Shown in pieces: positions 11,467-22,400 of a stretch of DNA of 64,000 bases. The notes under the pieces were generated by a model. It ran no database searches, had not been told where the DNA came from, and worked only from the letters and a program-made list of their open reading frames with translations. Positions within the stretch are counted from its first letter, which is position 1, and every line of letters starts with the position of its first letter. The position numbers and the translations under genes were made by a program. The stretch lies in assembly GCF_910592395.1 (NCBI RefSeq), contig NC_088314.1, positions 15,785,998-15,849,997 on the forward strand. Reading direction: 5' to 3'. Source of the DNA: Lineus longissimus. Taxonomy: Eukaryota > Nemertea > Pilidiophora > Heteronemertea > Lineidae.

Positions 11467-13622
11467 CAATGGCCCCTTGCCGTTTCATTTTAATCCTGCA
11501 CCGTTTTTGGTGCATGGACAAGTGAAATGAATCTGAGGAAGAACCTTTGGATGATGAAAATGATGATTGTAGTAATGATGGTGGAAATGACTGCCTTATA
11601 TCATTTGTTAGATTAAAAATTAACAACTTCGCTGGATTTAGAAAAAAATTTAAACCAGGCCTGTGTCAGACGGCGAACAATGCGAGGAACTTCTCTATAT
11701 CCTTTATTGATGAATTTTATTTTCATACCAATGCTATTTTAAACACTTAATTTTTAAAAACTTGCATTTTTACTTCAATTACTGATTGGTATGTTTTGAA
11801 TAAAAGTCTTACCGTGCAACTAACAAATGTTGGATTAAAGCCCCGGAACCAACAAAACAACATTGACTGTTAGATTCAAGAAAATCATCCCACATCTGTT
11901 TGATTGTTTTGTAGCAGATTTGGCCAAGTAATGTGGTCGGATACATAATTGGCTCCCGTTGATATGTGGCGTCATCACTATGTCTCAGCGCTTACGTTAC
12001 TTCTCACGGTCTGGAACCGCTTTTCGGTAGAAAATACCGCTATTTGTGGATATTTAGGAAGGATTACTTCATTAGGAGCAATAACCAAGCAGATGGTAGC
12101 AATACTTTTGGTAATAAACGCCTAGTATTTCACCACTTGTGTCTATTGTATCATTGAGCAAAAACATAAAAAAGAATGACTTGAAGTAAAGACTGTGTGA
12201 TGATCAGGTTATTGATACTTCATGCCTGCTCGTAACTTTAATTTGTTTGAAAACATACGGACATTTTTGACTCATCTTGCATGGTCGTGTAAAGCATATA
12301 CATTGGCAAACGTGCTGAAATTTTATACAATACATTTATATTAGTTTACCCTTGATGTGCACACATTTTAGATACTTTCTGTGCGTCCTTGTCTCAGGTA
12401 TGCAGCTTTAGAAGACAGACTGGTTTTTTTCAATAACTCGATGAGAACATAATCAATACTTTCATATGAATTTTATTTAGTTGGAAACCTTTTTTAATCT
12501 ACAAAATGATTACACGTAAACAACGAGTGGTAATTTTGCTACCTCTCAAGCGAATGCTCTACGGTGTAGATACGAAAGATTGTGCGATACTGTTGTTAAT
12601 TAATGATAAAAAAGAATGCAAATATATAGCTCCTTAGTGAATTCATATATAAATGATTTGTACAATATGACTCTTGCTCTTATTATATGTCGTTTAACAC
12701 TTGTAAAAGTCGCATTTATATTTCAGCATATCTGGCAGAGTCAAATATTGCATAACACAGCTATAATGCATAATCTTTCATTCGACGGTTACCTTGCCCG
12801 TTAGCAAGCTCAGCATGGCTTAAAATAATTATTTTGTTAATTTTTTTTGTCGTCTGCCAGCCTTCTTGACCGGAACACCATAGAATGTCTCGTACAATCG
12901 CACATATGTCCTTGTACCTTGTACACAGGGAAAACGTTGACGTGCAAATAGAGATGGAAGTTGGAATAATGTACACCATAAATACTTAACTTCCGCACAA
13001 AAATCAGCCAATCAAGTCATTGTTTTTTTGTACAGAAATTGCGTATAATGTACATTATTTGTATTTAATATCGACACTTAAACCTCAATTCTGATTGGCT
13101 AATTAAGTGTCGACACATATTCAGAATTATGTCCAACATTAATCGGAATAAGTGTTCACACAAAATATTTTACAATAAATGTCCCATATAGATCGAATGT
13201 GTGACTACATTAATCGGATTAATGTCTACACGAAATCGATTTTGTGTATAGATTAAAACCTGCGTTCTTGATTGGCCAATCTGATGTCAACTTTTAATGT
13301 GAATTATGTGGGACACAATTCTGAATTGGTGTTGACATTAAATATTGGATTGTGTCCATACCGGCCAGCGATACACGAAGATACCTGAATGGTATAGCTC
13401 GACCTGCCCCTAAAACTGCTTGATACACTCAACATTCAAAACAACACTCATCGTCCCCTATGTCCAGGTTAGGAGCTTTGTTTATGAAGTAAATGCTAGT
13501 AAGGAGGGCGGAGCTAGTCAAGCAATCACTGATTGGTTGATCTTGATATCCCTACAACCACATGCAAAACTGAATCTCCTTTTAACCTTCTTGTGAATGT
13601 CGTAGACCACGTGAACAGTTAT
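11467..13622. other. No gene seen; AT-rich degenerate repeats at 13,060-13,370
   Basis: The region lies downstream of the minus-strand gene. At 13,060-13,370 several related blocks recur: GACACTTAA..TTAAGTGTC hairpin, ATTGGCCAAT, ACATTAATCGG. They could be an old MITE or satellite. The short acidic frame near 11,547-11,750 is unsupported. Confidence 0.45.
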
Positions 13623-16600
13623 TTAAAAGTAGTAGAGACTGGCGCTGACGCGTTTTCTCACTGCCAGTTCCACAAATAGCCCCTCTTTGGTCATGTGAAG
13701 CTGCTTACAGCTTGCAGTGCACCTGAGGACGGAAGGTTGACCGTCTGTTTTTAAATATCTTCCATCTCCATTGCTCTTTTGATAAACATACACGTGTATT
13801 ACTCTGAGAGAATGAGCTAAGCAAACCACTATAGACCCTTTGAAGTAGTGAACTGAATTGACAAGCGACCGAGAGTTCGGCTTCTGTAATTTATGTTCAG
13901 ACATCTTAATAGACTTGTTACCTTCGTCAAATTGTAGAATGTAAACATTAAGATATGCGACTTGCCTTACACGCACTTCCTCGCATAAAAGGAGACATTT
14001 GTCCACCACATCACTGAGGCGTAACCTATCAGAATTGTTTATCTGCAATAGGATAGATCCATTTTTCAAGCGTATCAAGTCATCTGTTATTTGCTGTTGG
14101 TATATCTTGATACGATAGTGTTTCCAGTGTGAGCAATGCACGAAAACAAATCTTTCAATCATATCTATTCTCATGATTTCCCCTGAAATAATGGTTGGTT
14201 TTGATTTCTTTCGACAACTAAATTTTTCAGATTTTGGAAATTTGAGAATACGCCCAGGATGTCCTTTCACAGGATCGATCACACGGATAATTTTCTTTCG
14301 TTTGAGAACGAGTATCATATACCGCTTGTATTCACCAAGAAACTCTACCTCAAAACTTAGGACGACATGGGTTATTTTTATTTCGAATTTCCCATATTTT
14401 GGGTCTGCTTTAAATATGTAAAAATGCTTTTTATATGTATTCTTATGACATCGAATTACGACTGCCAGGTAGCTGTTATATATAATGAAATCATGAGGGT
14501 TTTTTCTTCTATTTTGCTTTCTTCTGTTACTATTATATGGGTAGCAGTGTCTGTTATTCGGGGTATTTACTGGACGAAATTCCTGAAAAAGTCAACTTTC
14601 AAATTACGAAATGTCGTGTTCTTGTATCTGATAGAGATAATAATAATCCGGAACGAGCTTTAATCTAGACTTGCGTCTTTTGAAGGTAGATAGAGGCTCA
14701 TCAGTTATATAATTCGTTTAACACTTCATTTTTCCGCCAATCAAATAAAACGAATACAGGCCTTGCGTGTACAATAAAGGCTTGGGTTCAAGACAAATCA
14801 GGCTCGTTCGTCTTGTCACCCAGGTCTATGTCTGTGCATCGAATAAGTACTCGCAGTGAAGTCGCTTAAGTATGTGCATAAGCTCTGATCAGGTAACACT
14901 TCATATTAGTATCAGTTCGTTCCTCTAAAGGCTTCTTACAAATTCCATCTGCGAAAAATCAGAGACAGTAGTGATCCTCTTCTCCTCGCACTCGATTTGG
15001 TGACCCTGGATTAAACCGATGGTTATTTATGGGATGAGGCGGACAAATGTACTCCGCCCGATCAAAACGGCTCTTACATCTTTCTTAGCCAGCATCGTAG
15101 TTTCCCAGTAAGCGTACCAGAGGACGCAAAAAGCTGAGGTACAGGGTGACCCCCAAAAAATGCAACCAATCTTCGATAATAATACTGGAGGGGGAAGAGT
15201 TAAGGCACACACTAGGCACGTTGTATCGCCTTGAAGTTTGGCACGAATGTTGGTCACATGTTATCCTGATGCAACGTTTTGTTTATCATTCGAAAATTTA
15301 CTTCAGCAGAAGTGTAATGAGGAATTTTCAATCTGGCCCCTATCAAGTCTCCTTACCACGCACAGAACCCAAGCCATTGCGCTTTAGTTATGCAGTGGCT
15401 TGATCATTTACTTTCCCTCCCTCTGGGCTGATTAGCAAATTATCTTTGTAACAGCTGGGTGTAGGGGATGATTGGAACAGCCAAGAAGCCTGTCAGTTAC
15501 CTGCACTCCCTGTGGGATGATTAACATTCGCTGCTTAATACCTGCTGACCTACTGAACCTAACTTATCATCTGGATCCTACATCAACAGGTAATGAAACA
15601 AGGTGTTTTTCGTTGCATGATAATAGGTCAATGCCTACAGCCTGAGTGTACAGTAGCAAAAGCACGCAGGAAATGAGGCATGGGCCCCAAATTCGTGCCA
15701 CAAGTGAGGGTGGGCTTGATCAATGAAATGCTGCGTGCATTCATTTTCGGATCCAAAGCAGACAATACGCCTCATCACACGACTACTACCACTGTGCCGG
15801 AGCATGGCATGCATCCAAACACACTAATGACCATATTGTGTGCCTAGGTGATATCATACGTTGCGTCTCATCAGGATCGAATGAATGTATCTCGACATGA
15901 AGAGATCTGTGTTCGACAAAAGCAACTTTTGATGAGCACGTCCAGAAACTGGAAACATGAGCTAATCAGTTCCTGACTACAATTGACATGAGGAGTAAAC
16001 TATTCTTCGCAAAAGACCTAGGACCTAACGTCGTTGGATGTACCTTTATGGTTGTTCTCGTCGCGACAGAGGGACTGGCTTAAAGACATACATAACATAT
16101 TTACGATCCAGGGGGATCGTCAAGAACTACCGTTTATTCAGAACAAGAGGTCCACTAAACTTACAATTCGGTTACATTATCATTGGCCTCCAATATTATT
16201 TGGTCATCTTTTCACACTCTTCAAACAAGTACTCCTGTCCACGGGTCCTTTTTTGTATTTTTCATAACAACTGAGGCTTTAGCTCGAGATTTGGTGCATG
16301 TTATCTCAAGTAGATGATCATGAACAACACACAAAGTTTTATGCTCGTTCAAAGAAAAGAATATAAATTTCCAAAAACCCATGTTTGATGCAGGTTTTTT
16401 TATCGCTTATTAGGGGTTGTTTTGTTTAAACAGAACACTTAAGGCAACCCCATAGATTTAAATATTAGCTTATAAATCGAGTGCATAAGTTTACACCTTG
16501 TGTGTGAATATGCTTGAATTTACTGTATAAATCGGAAAATGAGACCAATTTCTTTGAAATCACGTACCTCAAAACGGCTCATTGACCACCACGCTTGAAA

Positions 16601-17083
16601 CTTTGTGTGATGTCGTGCAATGACTTAAGATTATATTTTAAAAAACTGGGTTTGAACCTGAGTGATTGTTAATGTTATCAACATTTTCGAGGCGACAATC
16701 ACAAAAGTGCTACCACGCTAACCTTGTAGATAACTCAAACTTACCTTCTCCATGTAACGCTGATACATTTTGTACTGTCCTCCATGCGACGTCTTTCCAA
16801 AGGAAGAGCACTTTGATTGCACCGGTCTAGATTTAGAGCTGCACTGGCAGATTTTCCTCCGTTTCCCAAAATTGCACATACTTGCGGTCAGGTCAAAATC
16901 TATTAACTTTATTGAGCAACATATGACGCATTCTAGGAGCGATCTATCCTGATCTTGCTGAAAAAAATCCGGAAATGAGATCCACTTACTTTGCGCGACT
17001 AACACAAATTTGTAGTACGTAGCGTTCGCTAGCGTTGCGATTGACAGAGCAAGTATGACCACATACTTTTGCCAGTTGGCCAT
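13623..17083 (-). CDS. Two-exon secreted PAN-like protein, about 432 aa
   Basis: Exon 1 is 16,745-17,083 (113 codons) and exon 2 is 13,623-14,582 (319 codons plus stop). The start is the ATG of MANWQK, directly followed by a hydrophobic signal peptide (YVVILALSIATLANA); upstream in-frame codons lack that logic. Exon 1 then has Cys-rich PAN/apple-like sequence (RSLLECVICC, KICQCSS). The donor is AAG|GTAAGT and the acceptor TTTTTCAG|GAATTT, both phase 0. Exon 2 has beta-rich segments such as RVIDPVKGHPGRILKFP and SDVVDKCLLLCEE and ends LYYF; I do not recognise the fold. The protein is probably secreted or lumenal, function unknown. It is intact here and at 60,476-63,937, with paralogous pieces at 29,231 and 38,278. 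It is the only complete member in the window. Confidence 0.7.
14583..16744 (-). other. Intron with ~1.1-kb insertion relative to paralogue
   Basis: This is the intron between the two exons. Compared with the intron at 29,587-30,660, it has an extra block of about 1.08 kb (about 15,170-16,250) just after GTACAGGGTGACCCC and AAAAAATGCAACC. The insert has no clear termini or ORF. Small frames in it (near 15,700-16,270) differ by stops between the two duplication copies. Confidence 0.55.
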
Positions 17084-17949
17084 CTTATAAAAGAATATGA
17101 CAGTGACCAATCTTGGGTCACTTTCACAAATTTGTTGCACAGCACAGAGCGCTTATTTTGGTCGCGATTATCGCCATAAGGTTTTGTCTACCAATTGGAT
17201 ACGGTTGTCGATGTATCAGTCCGATTGAAAGCGTCAGATGTGTAACAAAACTCCCTGGTACCAAGCCTTAACGATAACCTCCCTTAATATGCACATATTT
17301 ATCCAATTTTTTGCTGGTAGCTCCTGACTCACTTGATGTACATAAGGGTCCGTGTGACTTGAAACCAGGCCAGTTGTGAAAGAATGAGAAACAATTTTGA
17401 ACAAATTAGGTAGACCAGTATTCTGCGCATTCATTAAGTCCCTATTTATATGCGGAGATATATGGCGCCTCATTGAGAAAATCCCTCCATCTAACACGAA
17501 ACTTTTCCATGCTAATCGAGAGCTCTTGTCAATCGAATCGGCTGTTCTGACAGGACTAGCTGATTTGTCAAAGTATTTGACTAATCTAAAAACATAATGC
17601 AACACGATTGTCCTTGGTGAGAATTGTGGTATTCGCACTTCCCTTGTTTTCCACAATTTTCTCCTTAAAATGGTCATTCATTGAAGAAATTTAAAATGTG
17701 CGAGAATAAAATGTCCGAGACGCCTAAATCACCGAGTGTTTGACTGTCATTTCCTACACAGAACCATTTATCGTAATCCGCTGGCAATGTTCAAATGAGG
17801 ATATTGCACCATTGATCAAGACATTTGCTTTGTAGCAATATTTATGACCTGCAGTCCAAATTTAGTTATCATCTCTTTTACCTCTGATGACTGGTCTACG
17901 ATCTATTCTGAAATGTTTTGAGGTTTTTCGCAGAATTCACCTCAGTCAC
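17084..17949. other. 5' flank of the secreted-protein gene; no other gene
   Basis: 17,150-17,280 is paralogous to 31,080-31,200. The 147-codon minus frame at 17,234-17,677 is not preserved in that paralogue and is not called. This is the probable promoter side of the gene, but I see no clear TATA or initiator. Confidence 0.5.
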
Positions 17950-17952
17950 ATT

Positions 17953-18219
17953 TAGACCGACAGCCCAGGGCCCTCGGGTTAGTTGAACTAGGTACCAATA
18001 TCTGAGTGTGGGAGTGGGTAAAGGGTCATCTGAGATGAATAGATGTGGCAGCCTGCCGGGTACAGTTGCATGTGGGTCTGGGGACCCCCCCCCCCCAAAG
18101 GACCTAAAAATGGTCCCAAGATAGTAGACTGAGATACCACTTGTAACCAATAACACTCTGTGCTTACTACTAAACATTCATCAAAAGTGCTAGAGACAGA
18201 CATTTTTCGCGTCGCTAAG
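17953..18219 (+). repeat. Left TIR of TIR element 1
   Basis: 267 bp, inverse of 20,330-20,585 with scattered mismatches. It includes a C-homopolymer (about 18,087-18,099) and ends at TTCGCGTCGCTAAG. Confidence 0.85.
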
Positions 18220-18740
18220 GGTCCGCCAGACCCCCCAAAAGGGCCCAAAAAATGGGATAGCATAGACGAGCGAGATACCAAGTAAAATTAATGCCAAATG
18301 ATTAAGCACTGTCCACTGTGTGTAAAACAGGTTACCCCAGATAAATTGGCCGTTGCACAAGCAGTACCAGACACCCCCAAGAATTGATCCCTCGCCCCCA
18401 GAGTCCAACTAGGCTAGCTTAGATATTGTAGGTACCAGCTGAAACCAGGTTTAAATGATCAAGCACACCATTGGGAATACAGAATTATCAATGGCAGACA
18501 AAATGTTCATTGTAGCGACCCTGCCAGACCCCCCAAATAGGCCCTGGGGTACAACTAGGCTAGCCTGGATATTGCAGGTACCAGCTGAAACCAAGTTTAA
18601 ATGATCAAGCACATCATAGGGAATGCAAAATTATCAATGACAGACAAAATGTCCATTGTTATGACCCTGCCAGACCCCAATAGGCCCTGGGGTACAACTT
18701 GGCTAGCCCAGATATTGTAAGTCTGATGTGGTCGTTAGAT
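18220..18740 (+). repeat. Subterminal ~145-bp tandem units of TIR element 1
   Basis: Units are marked by CAACTAGGCTAGC at 18,406 and 18,552 and by CAACTTGGCTAGC at 18,695, with a more diverged unit near 18,225. Each includes CCCTGCCAGACCCC and GGCCCTGGGGTA. This is comparable in position and size to the 172-bp units of TIR element 2. Confidence 0.75.
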
Positions 18741-19642
18741 GTATACAAAACTACAAGTATCTGAGACAAACTAAAACATATATTTATTTCAAACATCTAG
18801 CTACATGATGGCAATGATGCAGGCAAGGTGATAAAAAAGACATATTGAGAAGTATGATCTCATCAGTGAGTAAAACTGCTTGGTCCGGTTGCTCAAAACC
18901 TCTGTTAGCCCTTACCACAACCGTTTATCCTCCATTTAGCGGTGCTTTTTTTCAGTTAAAGGAATTATGGCATTCCAATTAAGATAAGAGAGGGGTAAAA
19001 TTGTCATTATCGAACAGACCCTCTAAACCTGTTTTCTGCATCAAAAATTAACCAAGGGTTAATGCCTGATTTGTTACAACAGGTTAGGGCTAAAACCACT
19101 GTTTCGCCCTAACGACCGTTTAACTTAATAGAGGCTTTGAGCAACTGGGCCCTGAATGGGTAAGATACATGTAAAAGACAGAGCAAAACAGGCACGACAG
19201 GAAATTTTAATTTAATAACAATAATAATAGTTAAAACTATTATGCATTATACTGAGTTCTTTAGAACTGTCCACAAATATGAAATTCCCAACAACACCTT
19301 TGACAAATGAAGTGATAATTGCACAATGAACAACGTGAAAAACTTTGAAGAAATAATGGCGAACATTATTGCTGGCAGTAGTAGTTCCACAGCATCAAAA
19401 AAAGACTAGTCATTTTGACTGAATATAAAAATAATTACACACACACAAAAATACATAATTGGGAACTTTGTTGCTACATGTAGCAGCTGTAGTTCAATCA
19501 AGATAACATTATATAATATGATAGTCCCTTTAACTGATTGTCATTTCATTATATACCATGATAGTCCCTTTAACGGATTGTCATGTCATTGAAAATTTAT
19601 AATTCGAAGGGGCTACCCAAAAGACAGACAGCAGAGCTGTTC
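18741..19642. other. Interior of TIR element 1, no coding seen
   Basis: AT-rich filler between the tandem units and the gene fragment. A short direct repeat around GATAGTCCCTTTAAC(T/G)GATTGTCAT occurs near 19,520 and 19,562. Confidence 0.5.
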
Positions 19643-20329
19643 TTACATCTCACTTTCGCTGCCTGAGTCATCACTCCATTCTGGTCCAGAATCCGTGTCA
19701 ATGACAGTATGATCCACGTCTTCCGTTTGCCCGTCGGCGTCTTCATCAGTATTCTCAGATTCCTCACTCCTACGATCACCTCCAAAAAGGTTGTCAGGTT
19801 CTGCAGGCCCAGGATACCAATCAGGTGTATAATATCCATGTTCATCCTTCCATCCGTACTGCAGTGGATCCAAATAATGATCTGGTTGTGGAGAGTCCGC
19901 ATTACCCCAGACAATAGATACATAATGTGCACGGCGAGTCTTATTTGACAGAGCTTTTCCACACGGTGGTAGTAGCGCACAGTCAACCTTTTACGATTGA
20001 GAAGGATACGGATATCCTTGGTACCCGGTTATACCGGTACTGACATAGTCTTAAAGGGGAAAGGCCTCATATAATAGGAGATTCGAAATGGTTCCAGCCA
20101 CATAACGCGGCGTCCGACATCCGCCATCCGTCCTAGGGGCTTTAAGGTTTATAGATCTGTGAACTTACTATTGTATTCTCCAATTATTTTCTGAAGAACA
20201 TCTCACCTGGTTAATTTTTCCTGTCATTTGAACCAGTTTGTTGTGCCTTGCTCGATTCACTTCCTCCTCGTCCTTCATTCCATACAGGGAGCACACATAC
20301 TCCTCCGCTTTCTTTTGGCTGGTTCTTCT
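19643..20329 (-). pseudogene. C-terminal fragment of PIN-like protein (two exons)
   Basis: Exon a (20,207-20,329) encodes RRTSQKKAEEYVCSLYGMKD and onward to KINQ, then a GTGAGA donor. Exon b (19,643-19,987) follows an AG acceptor and reads VDCALLPPCGKAL, RRAHYVSIVW and YGWKDEHG, then an acidic Asp/Glu/Ser tail to the stop. The order YGxKD, LPPxxxA, RAHYxxIxW and GWK matches residues 323-395 of the 464-aa ORF at 35,600. The 218-bp intron (19,988-20,206) has GT-AG ends. Exon a begins exactly where the TIR ends, so the 5' coding part, including the acidic nuclease core, is missing. The CXC domain is replaced by the acidic tail. Confidence 0.7.
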
Positions 20330-20599
20330 CTTAGCGACGCGAAAAATGTCTGTCTTTAGCACTTTTGATGTATGCTTAGTAGTAAGCACAGAGTGTTATT
20401 GATTACAAGTGGTATCTCAGTCAACTATCTTGGGACCATTTTTAGGTCCTTTTGGGGGGTCCCCAGACCCACATGTACCCGGCAGACTGCCACATCTATT
20501 CATCTCAGATGACCCTTTACCCACTCCCACACTCACGCATTGGTACCTAGTTCAACTAACCCGAGGGCCCTGGGCTGGCGGTCTAATTCACTCACTGCG

Positions 20600-20895
20600 G
20601 CAACATCATGACGTAATGTTTACGTCAGTTGTGCAAGGACACGTCTCCACTCTCTGCAGTCTTGGGCAGCTGTGTGCTTGGTTTTCCACCCGCGTGGCCT
20701 CGAAATCAGAAGACGAAACAGTGGGTTCGTATAATCGGTGGGTTTTAATCACTTATAGAATAATACACACAGCATGTTACTTGGTCTCACTTCCGCTTCT
20801 CCAACCTCTTCCTCGGTCTCACTCCACAGTCGGCATATGCCAGGTCTCACTTGCCTGTTAGGGTGCAATCCCCCCCCCCCCCCGGGGTATCATAC
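20600..20895 (-). repeat. 3' LTR of Ty3-like element 1 (outer edge uncertain)
   Basis: On the minus strand it starts TGTATGATACC just after the PPT, as in the LTR of Ty3-like element 2 (TGTATGGTATC). It includes a C/G homopolymer at 20,871-20,883. The outer boundary next to TIR element 1 is not resolved. Confidence 0.55.
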
Positions 20896-20910
20896 ATCAC
20901 CCCCTTCTTT
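20896..20910 (-). promoter_or_regulatory. Polypurine tract of Ty3-like element 1
   Basis: On the minus strand AAAGAAGGGGGTGA abuts the TG of the LTR, the plus-strand priming site. Element 2 has the equivalent at 39,652-39,666. Confidence 0.65.
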
Positions 20911-21064
20911 AGCGTATAAGGCTCCTGTCATACGCCGAAAAATAAATAAATCGCAAAGTGAGACGGTGGAACAACAAATTAATTATATATACATGATTCA
21001 ATAACCAGGCAAACTATGCCTCACGAAATCCAAATGCAAATGAATTAACAACATGGGTTACTCT

Positions 21065-21390
21065 AAATATCAGCAGCGATTAGCATCAATCCAATCAACC
21101 TACGGTTATAAATGCAAAAATACAAAAATACAAATATGCAACAAATATCCTAAATGAATGTTCTGAATGATTTCAAGTTCACGCGCAGCAACCGGCATCA
21201 ATCCAGTTAACCACTAAATATCATGTCCACACTTGATATTTCATGGCGACTGGCAACAATCCAGCTAACCACTAGAGTCCGTAGTGGAACATGCATAGCG
21301 ACTAGCAACAGTCTAGTCAACCATGGTAATAGGAAACGCCAGACACGGCGACAAGCAACAATCTAGTCAGCCACTGGACGTTCCCAGTGT
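21065..21390. repeat. Five degenerate ~30-bp repeats in Ty3-like 3' region
   Basis: The core resembles GCGACTGGCAACAATCCAG followed by TTAACCACT. Copies lie near 21,072, 21,187, 21,243, 21,297 and 21,351. Related CTGGCCAGTAACGRTC words occur in element 2 near 41,268 and 41,353. Confidence 0.6.
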
Positions 21391-21614
21391 CTAAAGGACA
21401 AATATAAGGAATTTACAGAGTGATGGACATTCAAAACAGCATGCGATATACATGTTACACAACAATAGCACAAGGAGTAAGTCCATAGGACGGGTAACGT
21501 GGGCCTACTTACAATAACTGATTCATACATGTGGCCAGACTATACTATTGGACTAAGGAAAACTCTTCACCTACTATACCTTTAAGTACTAGTACCTACC
21601 ATAAAGTAACAAAC

Positions 21615-21826
21615 TGCCCATTTCCTTACAAGAAATGGCCATTTTGTTAGTTCATACTTACCTATGGAACACTTTTGCATGTTACTCCATTTGGGCTCAA
21701 ACACAAGAGTATCCCTTTAATTTTCTAAAGGGAGAACTGAGTTAACAGCTCGGCCGCCAGGCGGCGCCCTGACCGATCCCGCGAGATCTCGCCGATCTCA
21801 TGCCGCCATATACAGTCTTACTCTTG
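21615..21826 (+). repeat. DIRS-A inverted terminal repeat, 3' side, with extension
   Basis: From about 21,639 to 21,826 it is the inverse of 27,961-28,131. The outer 23 or so bases (TGCCCATTTCCTTACAAG..) have no partner at the other end. An unequal extension of one terminus is also a DIRS-1 trait. It also has an 18-bp GC-rich insertion near 21,754. Confidence 0.85.
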
Positions 21827-21871
21827 AGCGTTAATAAAGAGTATGTCCCGTTTGTGGGGACGGCGGGAGGG

Positions 21872-21971
21872 CCGTGTTCCATAGGTAAGTATGAACTAAC
21901 AAAATGGCCATTTCTTGTAAGGAAATGGGCATTTTGTGTCATTCAAACTTACCTATGGAACACTTTTGCAT
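21872..21971 (+). repeat. DIRS-A internal complementary region (circle-junction copy)
   Basis: 21,872-21,931 is the reverse complement of the left end (21,615-21,673). 21,929-21,971 is the reverse complement of the right end (28,091-28,131). The two meet at GGGCA/CATTTTG with a 2-bp overlap, so the region equals the joined termini. This supplies the exact element boundaries. Confidence 0.9.
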
Positions 21972-22400
21972 CGAATCCCAGCAACCTATTGGAGGTGGGA
22001 AACGAGGACTTACCTAAGGCTGAGCTGTTGTTCCATCAAGGAGGCACCACCGGCATATTAGCTAAGGAGGACCGCCAGGGGAAAGAAATGGGGAGAACCG
22101 GGGACCGGTATTTTGATCTCGGTATTACAATCGTATTTATAGAGAGTACTAGACCCATTCTCCGGAAAGCACTAGAATTGCGTAATGAAACCATCTTCTT
22201 TCCGGCAACAGAGCTTAGAGCAAGTAAGGCATGTTCAAGGGTGTAGAATGAGTTATTGCTAAACAACAATAAGAAATTGCGTCCTTTCTAGTCTACTAGG
22301 GGTTGCCTGGATTGTTGAAGATAGGGCATATCAAAAATGGCGCAAGATGCGCGTTTTGACTCTTCAATCGGGCTCCCCCCCTCTTTTGATCTAGCCAGGA

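Larger units (their letters stand above)
1..17146. repeat. First copy of a ~47-kb direct duplication
   Basis: Base 1 onward matches 48,185 onward in the same orientation, with scattered substitutions and small indels. The offset is 48,184 at the start, about 46,916 after the solo LTR, 46,862 after the 53-bp repeats and about 46,854 at the end of the window. The match continues to the last base of the window, so the true extent is unknown on both sides. Tandem duplication and assembly of both haplotypes in one contig fit equally well. Confidence 0.95.
17953..20585 (-). mobile_element. TIR element 1 carrying a PIN-family gene fragment
   Basis: The element is 2,633 bp with ends TAGACCGACAGCCCAGGGCC and (reverse complement) TAGACCGCCAGCCCAGGGCC. 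ATT is duplicated at 17,950-17,952 and 20,586-20,588. The terminal inverted repeats are about 260 bp. On the left, ~145-bp tandem units follow. Between the TIRs on the minus strand are two exons of a protein related to the PIN/CXC ORF at 35,600-36,994. The PIN core and any transposase are absent, so this is probably an internally deleted copy. Confidence 0.75.

Noticed and set aside
11547-11750. Acidic 67-codon frame
   Set aside because: No start context, splice logic or similarity; low-complexity Asp/Asn run by chance.
13060-13370. Palindromic AT-rich block as a replication origin
   Set aside because: Only degenerate repeats are seen; nothing specific to an origin.
17234-17677. 147-codon minus frame upstream of the secreted gene
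   Set aside because: Not recognised, and the paralogous DNA near 31.1 kb has indels that break it.
21065-21390. Possible CRISPR-like array
   Set aside because: Repeats are too degenerate and unevenly spaced, the context is a eukaryotic retroelement and no cas genes exist.
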